Below, piece after piece: positions 33,336 through 44,703 of a stretch of DNA of 64,000 bases (within the stretch, counting starts at the first letter, position 1; every line of letters starts with the position of its first letter). Location: assembly GCA_019925095.2 (NCBI GenBank), contig CM034406.1, forward strand, positions 15,658,388-15,722,387, given 5' to 3'. Below the pieces are notes generated by a model that was not told where the DNA came from, searched no databases, and worked only from the letters and a program-made list of their open reading frames with translations. The stretch is from Dendrolimus kikuchii (taxonomy: Eukaryota > Arthropoda > Insecta > Lepidoptera > Lasiocampidae). The position numbers and the translations under genes are program-made.

Positions 33336-33662
33336 TTCATGTACCGTTCATCCGCTGGTGTACCTTTCCTCGTGATATGAAAAAATCAATCCTTTTATTT
33401 TTATTGTATCAAAAGGTTTTGATCGCCTTATGATACACAACGTACGTTAATACGTAAACGTTTTTTACCACAGCAAAATTATAATGCGATTGAATTGCGA
33501 ACGAGAGTAGTATATTAATTAGATAGATGCTTAATAGCAACGGATATTGCTGTTTTTTTTTATAAAAACCATTTAACTATATTGGAATATGAATGTGGGC
33601 AACGGAGATCTCATATTTTCTTCATGTTCGGTCGTTCGTTTTTGTATAATATAAATAATATA

Positions 33663-34201
33663 GTATAATAACAGTCGCCGTACACAACGCGGTGCTGGTA
33701 CCTACGCTCACGTATGGATGCGAGAGTTGGGTATGGAAGAGAGAGCATGAAAGTAGAGTAAACGCGGTCGAGATGCGAGCACTGCGCAAAATCTGCGGAG
33801 TGACGCTCGCGGACCGCGTTCGTAATACCGAAGTAAGAAAGAGAGTTGGTCTGAAAGAGAGTGTCGGGGTGAAGGTAAGGAAAGGAATGCTCCGGTGGTT
33901 CGGGCATGTGGAAAGAATGCATGATGAAAGAATGACTAAACAGATATACAATGCAAAAGTGGATGGATGCAGAAGTCGTGGAAGGCCACGATACACCTTC
34001 CATGATCAAATTGATCGTGTACTAGCAGAAGGTGATGTCAGGAGCCTTAAGAACAGACGAGTGTGCATGACAAGAGTTATGAATGTCAAAGAGGCAAGTG
34101 AGGTGTGTAAGAATAAGCCTAAATGGCACTCTGTTGTTCGTGCCTACCCCGCAAGGGAACTGGCGTGAAGTTATGTATGTATGTATGTATAATAACAGTC
34201 G
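33663..34201 (+). mobile_element. LINE family L1x, 5'-truncated insertion with 15-bp target duplication
   Basis: GTATAATAACAGTCG occurs exactly at 33663-33677 and 34187-34201 and brackets the insert. The insert carries the C-terminal LINE frame and ends in a short TATG-repeat tail. An exact duplication and intact frame imply a fairly recent event. Confidence 0.92.
33692..34168 (+). pseudogene. LINE ORF2 C-terminal fragment (RTE-like)
   Basis: The frame reads LTYGCESWVWKREHESRVNA, then MRALRKICGVTLADRVRN, then GMLRWFGHVERM, blocks typical of the end of RTE-like LINE polyproteins downstream of the reverse transcriptase. There is no reverse transcriptase core or endonuclease, so it is a dead 5'-truncated piece, although 158 codons are open up to the stop. 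Copies at 16915-17100 and 53627-53775 share the last ~60 residues. Confidence 0.85.
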
Positions 34202-34262
34202 GAAGTAAGAACGGACCGTACACCCGCCACGCTTTTCTAAGGCGGATTGGCGAGTTTGACAT
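34195..34262 (-). mobile_element. SINE family 3 fragment
   Basis: GAACGGACCGTACACCCGCCACGC and the next ~30 bp align with 37710-37765 of the minus-strand family 3 copy. The LINE at 33678 inserted at its edge. Confidence 0.65.
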
Positions 34263-34604
34263 ATCAAATCAGATCATTCATTTGCTCAGAAACACGGTAA
34301 ATAAAACATTAGATAACAATCTGTCATTTGACATGTTTTTGGCCATCGGGATTGCAAATATTAATTAGAAGACTCATTGAAAATCACAGTATACAAAACG
34401 AAATCCATTTAAATTTAATTTACCTAAATGGGATATATTTAAAACAAAAACAATAAATAGATTAAAATCTAAGACTGAATCATATTAAGTTTACATAAAA
34501 CATTTTATAATTTAATAATAATGGTATAAATATAATGTCAAGTAGGTACTATCTAATAATTAATTTTTAATTAACTACTTTTTAGATAGAAAAAAAAGAT
34601 TCAT

Positions 34605-34902
34605 CTATATTATCTATACATGCAGATAAATAAAATTGAATCGTTTGTTTGTAATGTCAAAACAAAAATGTGAAAAAATCAGGGGGGGAAATTTGTACTA
34701 GGAGATTCCGAAGCTGTAGTTTTAGAATTTTGTCTGTCTGTTTGAATATTCCGACCAATCTCTGAAACGGTTGGACTGATTTTAACGGGACTTTCACTGG
34801 CAGATAGCTGATGTTATAAGGAGTAACTTAGGCTACTTTTAAAATTAGGATGCCGCGAAAATGAATTCTACGCAGACGAAGTCGCGGCCACAGCTAGTTA
34901 GA
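34605..34902 (+). mobile_element. Helitron-type non-autonomous element
   Basis: The left part contains ATCGTTTGTTTGTAATG. The right end reads GACGAAGTCGCGGCCACAGCTAGTT with the CTAG terminus. The 34735-34900 half is closely related to 55190-55365. It separates two pieces of SINE family 3 and may have inserted into them. Confidence 0.75.
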
Positions 34903-34925
34903 TATAAAAGTATATCTTTTAGTAG

Positions 34926-35440
34926 GTTATCACGATGTGGAGATTTCATCAGGTTCCTTTCTTGCCACCGTTAGCACGTGGTGATTTTTTTTTATTGCAG
35001 GAGTTCAGCAGACAGGCAAACGGCCCACTTGATGGAAAGCGGTTACCATCGCCTATGGACATTTGCAACACCAAAGGTGCTACAAATGCGCTGCTGCTCT
35101 CTTAAGCGAGTGTGGAACCTGGCCACTAATGCCGGAACACAACTCAAAATTGTTATGGCGGCATGCTCTAGACCAGGGGTGGTAGCCATCCAGTCGGGCA
35201 AATGCCCTATTACCTGGCTGTAGGTTGTTTAGTCGCCTTGGAATTACGACAGGCCGCCCGGCCACAGGAAATTGTATTCTTTCTCCGTTCCTGCACGGAT
35301 AGGTGATTGTAACATCATGCACATTAGGTCAGAAAACTGCCTAAGTGATGTATGCTTTCCGGCCAGGATTAGAAGCCGCGCCCTTTGGGTTTGAGACGCG
35401 AGCCATAACCACTAAGCTACCAGCTACCACGGCTTACAGA
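34926..35440 (-). mobile_element. SINE family 3 copy interrupted by retroposon family 2
   Basis: The two outer parts (34926-34986 and 35302-35440) are continuous in the uninterrupted copy at 37650-37935. On the minus strand the head GGTAGCTTAGTGGTTATGG (A-box-like) and GCTTCTAATCCTGGCC (B-box-like) show a tRNA-derived promoter. The insert between them is the complete family 2 copy. Confidence 0.85.
34987..35301 (-). mobile_element. Retroposon family 2, full-length reference copy
   Basis: The 315-bp insert is bracketed by GGTGATT at 34980-34986 and 35302-35308, so both ends are known. Read on the minus strand it begins TATCCGTGCAGGAACGG and ends CTCCTGCAATAAAAAAA, that is, with an overlapping AATAAA and A tail. 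Shortened copies elsewhere keep the A-rich end and lose the other end, the pattern of 5' truncation in reverse transcription. No A or B box and no coding frame were seen, so the driver (tRNA-less SINE or LINE 3' end) is unclear. Confidence 0.9.
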
Positions 35441-35909
35441 AATCATCATTGTCCTGAAACTAGCACGCACCTGGCAGATTTTTTATAGACTACAACATGC
35501 AACAATGCATTGATTCTCCTGCCGTATAAAATAGTTTACGGTCCAGAAATTTACATTACGCAAATGTAACAAACACTACGCATTCTTTACATGGACTGGT
35601 TGCTGTTTACAAAAGGGACCGGTCACAATAAGGTCGTGTTATTCGTTCGTAACATTATTCTGAGTTTTAAGTCGAATGATTTTAAACTGTTTTACAAAAT
35701 AACGTAAAAAGATCAGTATTATTCTAACCGTGGCCTATAAATGAATAATGAATAGATTAGAAAATACAGCTAAATAGAGACAAGTTCTTTGGGGAGAAGC
35801 AAATAGCAGGATTCAGTAGGGCTGGGCAGCATTCGTTAAGTTTCGTTGGCTTCTTGTGGACCAACCCGCAATGCTTGAAGACGAAATTCTTCGAGCAGCG
35901 CGTGCTGAG

Positions 35910-36165
35910 TCGTAGACATTGACGGCAGGATTGCTCCATAAATTCCAAGTCGCTCAACGGGATATGAAATGAGCTAAGTTCGGAGTTTCTTGTGGATAGA
36001 ATCAGAAATGAGGATATCCGTAAGAGAAACAAAGTAACTGACATAACTCGCAAAATTGGCAAGTTGAAGTGGCGATAGGCCAGTCATCTTTGTTGCAAAA
36101 CCGATACCGGCCGACGGACTGACCTGTTATTACTGTCTCGTCAAAATCGCCGGATACTATCGTCT
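35910..36165 (+). pseudogene. LINE ORF2 C-terminal remnant (RTE-like, second family)
   Basis: The frame DRIRNEDIRKRNKVTDITRK and KIGKLKWR near 35992-36077 matches the R-x2-K-V-T-D-I-A...KLKWQWAGH block near the end of many insect LINE proteins. A frameshift near 35985 and the stop at 36076-36078 show that it is dead. Confidence 0.75.
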
Positions 36166-36880
36166 CAGTCGTAGGATTGCCTGATTTTCGGTATTCTGTT
36201 AATTACAATGGCCCGCCCTTGGCACGCCACTCAATGTTTATAAATTTATATAACATATATATTATAAATTTATATATTATAATTTGTATAAGCCAAAACT
36301 TGCGAAATACATGTCTAAAATATTGGTAGCTTTTCAATATTCATTTCAGCTAACGCCATTTCTGCTAATGGTAACTAATACCATTTTTTACCAATAATCC
36401 GGCGCGAGGATGACGAGAAGAAATTGTGGATTTATCAGTATGGGAGCTGCATACGTCTAGTCATCGCAGTGGACAACGAACTGCTGGCTAGCCCTTTTTT
36501 TACTGGATTTAACTTTATGTTGTTGGTCCGAAGACCTTACAATTTCATCGGGGTTTTCGGGGCGAGCGCCTTCGCTAGGCGAAGCCGCTCAACGTGAGAC
36601 CTCTCATAGTAGTTGCTCTATCTCGCTCGCACATCATTCGTCCCGCTCACACATTGTGCTATATATTGTACTAGCTTTACGACTTGTTAATATTTGTACA
36701 TAAGGTTAGCGTTTCCAAAATAAATTAGCGTGTTGCCAGCCAGCTGAATGGAATAGAGGGGATGAAATAGGGCAGATAGGAAATGGGGAGGGGGAAGTGC
36801 GACATTGGAATTCTTACTTATCTTTCAAAACACGATTAGCTCAAGGCTAATCGTTTCATGCCGATATTCTATGAGAAGTT
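36166..36880. other. Intergenic stretch
   Basis: No gene recognised. A palindromic AT block (ATATATTATAAATTTATATATTATAA) lies near 36250. Confidence 0.35.
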
Positions 36881-36882
36881 GT

Positions 36883-37170
36883 GGTAGCGTAATGGCTAGC
36901 ACACGCGTCCCAAAGTCAAAGGGGGTCTTGCAAATCCTGGCCGGAACGCATGCACCACTTAGGCAGTCTTCTGAGCTAACGTGCTTATTGTTACAATTAC
37001 CACGTGCTAACAACGGTGAAGGAAAAATCGTGATGAAACCTGCACATCGACATAACCGATGTGTCAAACCTGTCAAGTTCCCTTGGACAAGCGTGGCGGG
37101 TATACTGTCCGTTCTCCTATAGTGGGAGGCCCGAGCCCAGCAGTGGGACGTTTATGGGCTATTATTATTA
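36883..37170 (+). mobile_element. tRNA-derived SINE family 3, copy in + orientation
   Basis: The head GGTAGCGTAATGGCTAGCAC (A-box-like) and CAAATCCTGGCCGG (B-box-like) are followed by the body and by the end CCCAGCAGTGGGACGTTTAT with an ATT-repeat tail. It faces the inverted copy at 37650-37935. Confidence 0.88.
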
Positions 37171-37649
37171 TAATTGCCCAGTAATAAACGTAACTCGTAA
37201 CACACTAATCATTAAAATATATTTTTATTAAGATGATTCCAGCATGGCTCTAGCTCGTCTAAAGAGGAAGGGATCATATAGGAACTTCGTTTCAAAGTTA
37301 CCTTTGTGTTAGGGCATTCAAAGTTAGAACAAAAGAACATAATTATATAATTATCCCAATATTTGTCAAAGTTAATTACGTTTGGAAAATTAGACCGAAG
37401 ATAACTTTTATTTACACATTTACTAATTATTATCTATTGTTTAAATTTATAACATATTGTTCCTGCAATGATACTGCACAAGCTCAACATGTTTATTACA
37501 CTTCGATAATGTTTATTTAAAATTTCACGTAGCTAATTATTTTCGATTTGTGATGTAATAAGTTAAAAAAATTAAAAGTTTTAACTGTGATTTTCTATAA
37601 CAACAAGAATGAAAATGAGTGTGTTACGAGTGACGTTTTCTATTGGGCA

Positions 37650-37935
37650 ATTATAATAATAACAGCCCATAAACATCCCACTGCTGGCCTCGGGCCTCCC
37701 ACTATCGGGGAACGGACAATATACCCGCCACGCTTGTCCAAGGCGGCTTGACAGGCTTGACACATCGGTTATCACGATGTTTTCCTTCACCGTTGTTAGC
37801 ACGTGGTAATTGTAATAATATGCACACTAGCTCAGAAGACTGTCTAAGTGGTGCATGCGTTTCGGCCAGGATTCGCAGGCAACACGCGCTTTGACTTTGG
37901 GACGCGTGCGCCAGTCATTACGCTATCACGACTCG
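37650..37935 (-). mobile_element. tRNA-derived SINE family 3, copy in - orientation
   Basis: The left end is the complement of the tail (TAATAATAACAGCCCATAAA). The body matches 36883-37170 in reverse, and the tRNA-like head lies at 37860-37935. Confidence 0.88.
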
Positions 37936-37939
37936 GACA

Positions 37940-39880
37940 GCGGAGACGATGAGCCTTTATCTCTCCAATTATGCTGGGCTCCGCCACAAGGTTTTCTATT
38001 TCGGAGTTGGTTTGGTCCTCCACCTACCATCTCCGCTTTTTTTCTGCAACTACATCTGTACTGTATATAAAATACTCAATACTCGATCATAATAATTCGA
38101 ATCACGTAAAAATGGAGTTCATCACGCAAGAGTCGAATATAAAAACACCGAGCTCTAGTTACGTTGAAAAACAAGTAACGCCAAAGTACCGGTCCCTCGC
38201 GAAAGTTTACCTCGTTTTTTACACTTTTTGTTTTTGCCTGATATAATCCCGATTGCTTTTGGCGACGCTTGTGCTATTGTCACCATCGATTGGAGAGGAA
38301 AGCGGATTTTTGAGGGGAGGGGAAAGTTGCGTTGCGTTTATATGGGATAGTGGGGTGACAACGTTGTCCAGGGTGATTGGAATCAGTGCGGCATTAATAA
38401 TAAATGTGTGGCGTATGAGTGCAATGATAAAGATAGCTTTGTTTCAAGTTAGTGTCCTATAAATGTAACGAAAATAATATTTTAGTTTATCATTTATTTG
38501 TTCTTTCCATGCGAACATTTTTGGCAGGGTATTATTATTATATTCTTTTAATCTAATACTTACATAGTTTTCTACTTCTAAATATTCTATTAGTTTTAGA
38601 ACAAATTATTGTCAATAAGGTACTTGAAACGAAAAAATTCTTAGTAGATTTAAAAAAATAACTTGTCGCGGCCAGTGATGTGATGGGAGAATAACTCACA
38701 TATTATGTAAGTAATATGTATATTTTCGATGTAGGGACGTGTAAAAAATACGTTTTTTTCAAAATATGGGATTGTTTTCATAAAACACGAATCTAAAACT
38801 TACACGAGTAAATATACGTGGAAAGCTGTATTACTACGGCAAAGGAAATTTATAATACATAATTATATTATTATTAGGGAAAGATTCTTCTTCTATGATA
38901 ATACTTATAACCTCCGCAGATCCTTAACACGAAAAGTATGAGGTGCTACGTACTAGCTTTTATTTTTTATTTGGTGTTTTATACCTATAATTTATTTTTA
39001 TTAAATTTAATTTATATTAGCTAATAATAAATCAATTTTGCTATAAATAAATATAACTTAAAAATATATATACAATAATAATAATATCACCTTTATTTTT
39101 TTTTAAATAATCGAATACAATAAAAGAAAACTTAACTTATTTGTAATGTATTCCACCCATAGTCTCTCAAGATTTAAAGTATAATAATAATAAAAAAAGT
39201 AATATACTAAAGCCCGTCCAGCCCCACGACACCACTGTCACTGGGCAGTGTACCTGTATATAAATATGCCTTTACTCTGTTTGTGTGTGTGGAATGCAAC
39301 TTTGGAAGATTCCAGATACCCTAAAGGGAATAGACAGCGAAAACTGAATTTATCTTGTCGGAATTCAATCCTGGGCCCTATGCGTGTCACTCGTTTACAT
39401 GGACAAACGCTTAGACTACTAGAACACAGTCTTTATTAATACGGATTTATATAATAATATATGTCACAACATGACTTAGTAATATAACTGTTTAATTGTC
39501 TCATAAATAACATTATTCTTGGTCGCAATACGATTAGAAAACGTTGCAGTTAACCAAGCTTGCTTAGTGCCAGCGCGCGCGCAACCAGATGATAACAACA
39601 TTATATTGCGGTTAACTATTTGAATTGTGAATGTGTACGTCGAACTATCATATTTCCTATACGGTTTTATTGATATTTTAAATATTTGAGTGCATGTTTT
39701 TGAATGTGGCAACATTTTTTTTTAAATTTTTTACGGTTGATAACTAATAATGCGATTCATCTGATTGTAAGTGGTTACAGTTTTGACTAATTACTGTCGT
39801 TTATATTCCGTGTCTAGGCATTATTTTTGGCATTAGGCTTAGTTTTACATTTTTGCCGTACTTTAAAGGGCAGTCCGTTA
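37940..39880. other. Intergenic stretch
   Basis: AT-rich. Short open frames (for example 38253-38462) match nothing recognised. No transposon ends were identified. Confidence 0.35.
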
Positions 39881-39887
39881 TAATATA

Positions 39888-39990
39888 GCATGCATCACTT
39901 TAGCAGTCTTTTTACCTAATGTACATATTGTTAGATTTACCATGTGCTGACGATGAAGGGAAACATTGTGATCAAACCTGCACTTCAGTC
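39888..39990 (+). mobile_element. SINE family 3, old fragment
   Basis: GCATGCATCACTTTAGCAGTC, TATTGTTAG-TTACCATGTGC and ATTGTGATCAAACCTGCAC follow the order of 36948-37050. Confidence 0.65.
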
Positions 39991-40084
39991 AAACTTTAAC
40001 GGTCAGTCATTAGGTTTTTAGGATCTTGGGACCTAGAAGTAATAAGAAACTCTTGATGTCTGGCTCTGTCTATCACAGCTGATT

Positions 40085-40165
40085 CTTTTTATTGTAAGGC
40101 TGGACCGCCTACTTAATGTAAAGTGATTACCGTCGTCTATACAAGTTTACCACGCCAATGTCTTT
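40085..40165 (-). mobile_element. Retroposon family 2, old fragment
   Basis: TTTTTATTGTAAGGCTGGACCGCC followed by GTGATTACCGTCGTCTAT resembles the A-rich end of the family in minus orientation. Confidence 0.5.
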
Positions 40166-40554
40166 TTTTCTCTTTTTATAGGAAAAGAGCGGCAAGAAAC
40201 TTCCAGCAGCTATAAAACATTTTTCTATCTTCCAATTAAGAGAGAAACCAACGCGTTGCAAGGCTTTTAGCAGGGATGGGATAGAGGAGATAGGAATGGG
40301 AAGACTGCGAGAAGTGGGCCATTGGTGATTATCTCAGGAACTTAATATAGAACCATTTCCCATAGTTTCACGTTTCACATTCCTTTGCAAAAGTTGATCC
40401 TTACAAGCTACAATACATGTTGGTGCAATAATTCAGCATATCTTTTTTTTTCAAAATCAGCCGATTTGTTTCCTGACAACGATAATTAGTTTTTCAAATA
40501 TCTAATGATAATCCTTTAGAACTGATTCTAAAAGCTGGCACACGTTGTCTTCGC

Positions 40555-40800
40555 TCCTAGTGTTGCAAACGTCTATAGGCGACGGTAACCACTTTCCATA
40601 AGGTAAACCGTCTGCCTGTTTTTTTTATTGCACGAGTTCAGCAGACAGGTAGACGGCCCATCTGATGGATATCGGTTACCATCGCCTATAAACATTTGCA
40701 ACACCAAAGGTGCTACAAATGCGCTGCTGCTCTCGTAAGGGATACTGGAACCTGACCCACTAATACCGGAACACAACTCAAGGTTGTTATGGCGGCATAT
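40555..40800. mobile_element. Two retroposon family 2 fragments in inverted arrangement
   Basis: A + strand fragment (GTTGCAAACGTCTATAGGCG ... CCGTCTGCCTG, 40562-40620) meets a - strand copy (TTTTTTATTGCACGAGTTC ... to about 40800) at the T-run at 40620. The shared 60-70 bp on each side can pair as a hairpin with a loop of roughly 30 nt. Confidence 0.82.
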
Positions 40801-41279
40801 TCTACTGTTTGCCAACTTCCCAGTAAAAAAACCATGCCACCACCACCATACCAGTTGAGTTTTCTTCAAAATCACCTCCGAGACCCCACTGAGAGTTTAT
40901 CGCTATTTCGTATAGTTGTTCATATAGAAAGAAAGAAAGAAAATAATGTTTATTTAGAGTTATTTAAAATAGAAATTATACATAAGCAGTGTAATAAAAG
41001 CCAAAAGTTAACCAACTCTAAACAGGCCCTTACTCAGAAAATGCTGGTTGATAACAACCAACGCTGGTCTTTAGTTAGTGCCAGGCAGTAACGTCACCTT
41101 CACAGAAGAAAAAAAATAACTGATGAACATTTAAAATTTTAATATTATTTATAATTAGAACGACATCAAACAAAGAATAGACAAAATATACAAATTTTGA
41201 ACAATTTAATATAAGTACATAATATGTTATGAAATGGTTATTGATATGTGAAAATAATGATTTTGAAAAATAATAGATA

Positions 41280-41475
41280 CGTTACTATGCCTACAAATTA
41301 TAAATGCTAAAGTTTGGTTGGATGTTTGTTAGTCAGTCATTACAGGACGGCTGAACGGATCTGCAAGAAGTTTGGTATAAAGATAGATTATAGTCTGGAA
41401 TAGCACATAGGCTACTTTTTATATAAAGCCCGAGAAAATCTATGGTTCCCGTGGTATAACATTAACTAGTTGAGT
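41280..41475 (+). mobile_element. Helitron-type 5' portion
   Basis: ACAAATTATAAATGCTAAAGTTTG with GGATGTTTGTTAGTC, GGACGGCTGAACGGATCTG and ATAGGCTACTTTTTAT is the standard order of short lepidopteran Helitrons. The 3' CTAG end is not seen here. Confidence 0.7.
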
Positions 41476-42077
41476 TTTTTGGCGGGAACTGGAAGGAGAT
41501 GCTGTGCTGTGCAGTTTTATTTTCTAAAAATGTGTAAAATTACTCTAAAATGAACAATAGTTGTAGGATATTGATAGTTTTTGAGTAGTAAATATGTGTT
41601 TTTGTGAGAAATGTGAACTATATAGTCAAATGTGGCCTTTCGAGTTTTCACAAGAACTCCGTTGAATGGTGTGGATTGTAGCCTACAATACAACTGCGCC
41701 TGGCTTAAAGGCCTAGTTGCCGAGCCTTAAACATTAAAAAAAAACATTAACTAGTTCATTCGTATATACAACTTCGAAACTACAAATTTCACAATATGTA
41801 ATATTAGTGGTGTTGCTCGTTATGTTGTAGATACTTTTCAGTGGCTTTAAGCAATTACCACCAGTTCGTTAGTCAGCTTGATGATTAACTTTCCCAATGA
41901 AAGAACAGGTTAATGAAGTGAGTGTATTTAATCTGCTGATGTGAAAAAGACAATATTGTGAACCAAAAACGTGTGATTATGGATAAGTGACAAACGACTT
42001 TCTTGGATTGTTACGAACCGAGGATGGATATTGTAATGGGTAAGTTCAACTTGATCTATACTTACTTACTAGTATAA

Positions 42078-42281
42078 TAATAAAACTACGTTTTAACGGT
42101 TTGTTCTTATTGTTGTTAGCCATTTTCCTGAAGAGCTTCTTGCGCCGCTTCTCCTCTCCAAGCCACAACATGTTGCGAAGCGGTGGTAAATTACATTAGA
42201 CTAACATAGTTATAAAAACTATAACTATAAATCAAATAACATACCACGCTTAAAACCGTTAATAACGTAGTTTTATGTGTG
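42078..42281. mobile_element. Repeat family 4, short copy with both inverted ends
   Basis: AATAAAACTACGTTTTAACGG at the left is mirrored by the complement of CCGTTAATAACGTAGTTTTAT at the right. The interior CGCCGCTTCTCCTCTCCAAGCC and TTGCGAAGCGGT blocks match the complement of the interior of 28648-29090. This copy shows that family 4 has terminal inverted repeats and is a DNA-type element. Confidence 0.75.
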
Positions 42282-42291
42282 CTAAACAAGT

Positions 42292-42456
42292 CGCGCATAG
42301 GCTACTTTTTATCCCGGAAAAATGTACGGTTCCTGTGTGGTAGATTTGTTTTTGTTTTTCACAGAGGGCGTGTGTCACTCCCAGAGGCCGTTCTTTCACT
42401 GTATAAAATTTAGAAGAAAGCGAGCTAAGCCGCGGGCAAAAGCTAGTATTTAATCT
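42292..42456 (+). mobile_element. Helitron-type 3' portion
   Basis: CATAGGCTACTTTTTATCCCGG is followed by the end GAGCTAAGCCGCGGGCAAAAGCTAGTA with the CTAG terminus at about 42450. Confidence 0.8.
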
Positions 42457-42744
42457 TTATTAACTTGCAATAAAACAACCACGCAACACACACAAATACA
42501 AGTATTTGATTTACAGAGTTACTGTTAGAATGGTGCTCCGTGGGTCCTTTAAAAAAAACGAATTTATTTACTGTAAGAGTTTAATTTAAAAAATACGTCT
42601 GCATTATATGATGGTTAATAATGCTCTCTCTTTATTAGAGAAAATCAAATTGGTTTTATATAATGTACAATTGCACAGCTAAACAACTGACACAGTATTG
42701 TACATATAATACAGTGTCATAACATTACGTAAACACTTTGACAA

Positions 42745-42990
42745 AACCAATATGCTGCTGCTCTCTAAAAGGAGACTGGAATCTGGCCACTAATGCTGGA
42801 ACTCAACTCAGGTACAAGTGGCGATGGCGCGCGGCCGCCACCGGCTACACGTTTGCGGTAAGTCCCTATAAAATGTACGAAAAAGCGTGTCAACTGCTTG
42901 TCGTAGCAACTGGTGGCTGTGGTGGGTGGTCCATTTGCGCTGAGTCTTAGTGTTGCAGATGTCCATGGGTGATGGTAGCCACTTGGCATC
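42745..42990. mobile_element. Retroposon family 2 fragments flanking unrelated sequence
   Basis: GCTGCTGCTCTCTAAAAGGAGACTGG at 42752 runs in minus-sense orientation to about 42815. TGTTGCAGATGTCCATGGGTGATGG at 42952 runs in plus-sense orientation to 42990. About 130 bp of other sequence lies between. The second piece abuts MITE family A copy 2. Confidence 0.65.
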
Positions 42991-42991
42991 A

Positions 42992-43258
42992 AGGCTACGT
43001 TCCATTAGGGACTCACAACGACCACGTTCACGACCGCGAGTTTTCCCGTTCCATTTGCTTCTTGGCGTAACAATCATAAACCCAAGTGGAACGGCTATTC
43101 GACCCACCTATTGACATGGGTGGTCGTGAACGTTGTGTGATCGAAAATGATGACGTCATTAGTGACGTTTTCGCCACGACCACAACGATCGCGGTCGCCT
43201 TGTGGAACGGCTTACTGAGCATTTTTGACGTTGTGAGCTACTAATGGAACGCCCTGCA
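42992..43258. mobile_element. MITE family A, copy 2
   Basis: The ends are inverted copies: CGTTCCATTAGGGACTCACAA on the left and the complement of TTGTGAGCTACTAATGGAACG on the right. It is similar throughout to 3424-3690, including GATGACGTCATTAGTGACG (TGATGTCGTTAATGACG in copy 1). The better preserved ends here define the family. Confidence 0.85.
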
Positions 43259-43832
43259 AGTGGACCCATTTTCCAGTTTGCCTACAAGTAAACCTAAAAA
43301 AATCTTAATTCGCCCACAATATATCTCTACTTCAATCTTAACGATGGAAATTCGAATTACTTGAATAAATGTAAGTCAATGAACATTATTTATTACACCT
43401 GCAGTTATTCATTAAATTTACATTATAATTATTGTATAAGCTAAATCCTACAATTAGTAAACCCACGTTCAGTGTTGACCCGAATGTTATGACGCCTCCA
43501 CACCTTTCCCACAAGATCAACAACTGCTACGACCTGAGAATTTGTACCCTGGTGTCTTGTTGTTCAATGCACATTGATGAATACCTTGTTATTTCTTACG
43601 AATTAAATTTTCGCGTAAAATGTTAGTTCCCTCATTAACAATAATAATATAAACTAAACCCGCCGGGGGTTGCCGACCGCCAATCTTATACGGCATTTTT
43701 GGGGCCCATGCTGGAAGTGGCGAGTCACCAAAGATAAACAATTGCAAACATTTTTTATTTTAATATCTTACTATAGATGTTCTTGTAGTTGATTGTAAAA
43801 ATCGTGTTCGTGGATTGTTATTTTTTTTATTG

Positions 43833-44192
43833 AGGGTAGAGGTCTCATATGGGTGGAAAGTTTAAAAAGTGTCCAGCTATAAACAGTAAGTTCAAAAACC
43901 CTCCGAAATGGCGCTAGTGTAGGCAAATGGTTTGATACGAATGTAGCAGTTGTTAACGGATTCAAGTAGGCCGAGTTAGAAAATGTACTATTTTTAGGGA
44001 CTAGAGTTAGTGACAGTCCAGTATACCATACCTCAACAATTTACGTAGTGCAACATTATTTTGTAAACATAACCTAAAATTTATTAGTATTTACCCGGTG
44101 GCTACTGTAGCGCCACCCTTATATAGCAAAATTTAACGGACACTTTTTCATACACATAGACGGTTTCCTTACCTCTACCCTCCATACGTCTA
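43833..44192. mobile_element. MITE family B
   Basis: TGAGGGTAGAGGTCTCATATG at the left is mirrored by the complement of TTCCTTACCTCTACCCTCCA at the right, and inside these AAAAAGTGTCC and GGCGCTA also occur in inverted positions. No protein is encoded. Confidence 0.78.
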
Positions 44193-44207
44193 TACCAGGG
44201 CTTGAAA

Positions 44208-44703
44208 ACGTTATCAATCAGGTACCTTTAAAAATATAGGCAATTACCGGTATTTTCTAAAAAGATATCTACTGCATACCGGTATTCTTTTTACCGTTAC
44301 TTGGTAACTTTTATGATTTTAACGGTATAATATAACGTTAAAAATCGTATGTACAACGTTATACATATCGGTAATTTTTACGTTATTTCAAGCGACGTTG
44401 CCATTTTTAAGAATTGGCTTTGAATTGGCTTAAGACTGCATGTTACCGAAACAATCGACAAACACAACTCTAAATATTACACGCGCTCTTAGCACAGCGC
44501 TGTCTGACCATTTTTCAAGTGAAAGATGGTAACAAAACATAGTTATAACGGTAAAATTAGCAATAAAAATAGTATTAACTTTATATTTTTTACCGGTAAA
44601 ATGGCTAGAAATAACGGTAAGTTTTATAACGATATTTATTTTTTACCGTTATTTGAAATTAGCATAAATAATAACGCCAAATTTTTACCGGTATTTCAAG
44701 GTG
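44208..44703. repeat. Possible hAT-like element rich in ACCGGTA/TACCGTTA repeats
   Basis: It starts CAGGGCTTGAAAACG, a hAT-like end, and stops near TTTCAAGGTG, a weak inverse of it. The interior carries many ACCGGTA, TAACGGTA and TACCGTTA blocks on both strands. No target duplication was resolved, so the classification is tentative. Confidence 0.45.

Noticed and set aside
35757..36062. 101-codon minus-strand ORF
   Set aside because: The plus strand of the same region carries a recognisable LINE protein remnant, so the minus frame is a chance antisense frame.
36805..37122. 105-codon ORF
   Set aside because: It lies across a SINE family 3 copy and has no protein similarity that I recognise.
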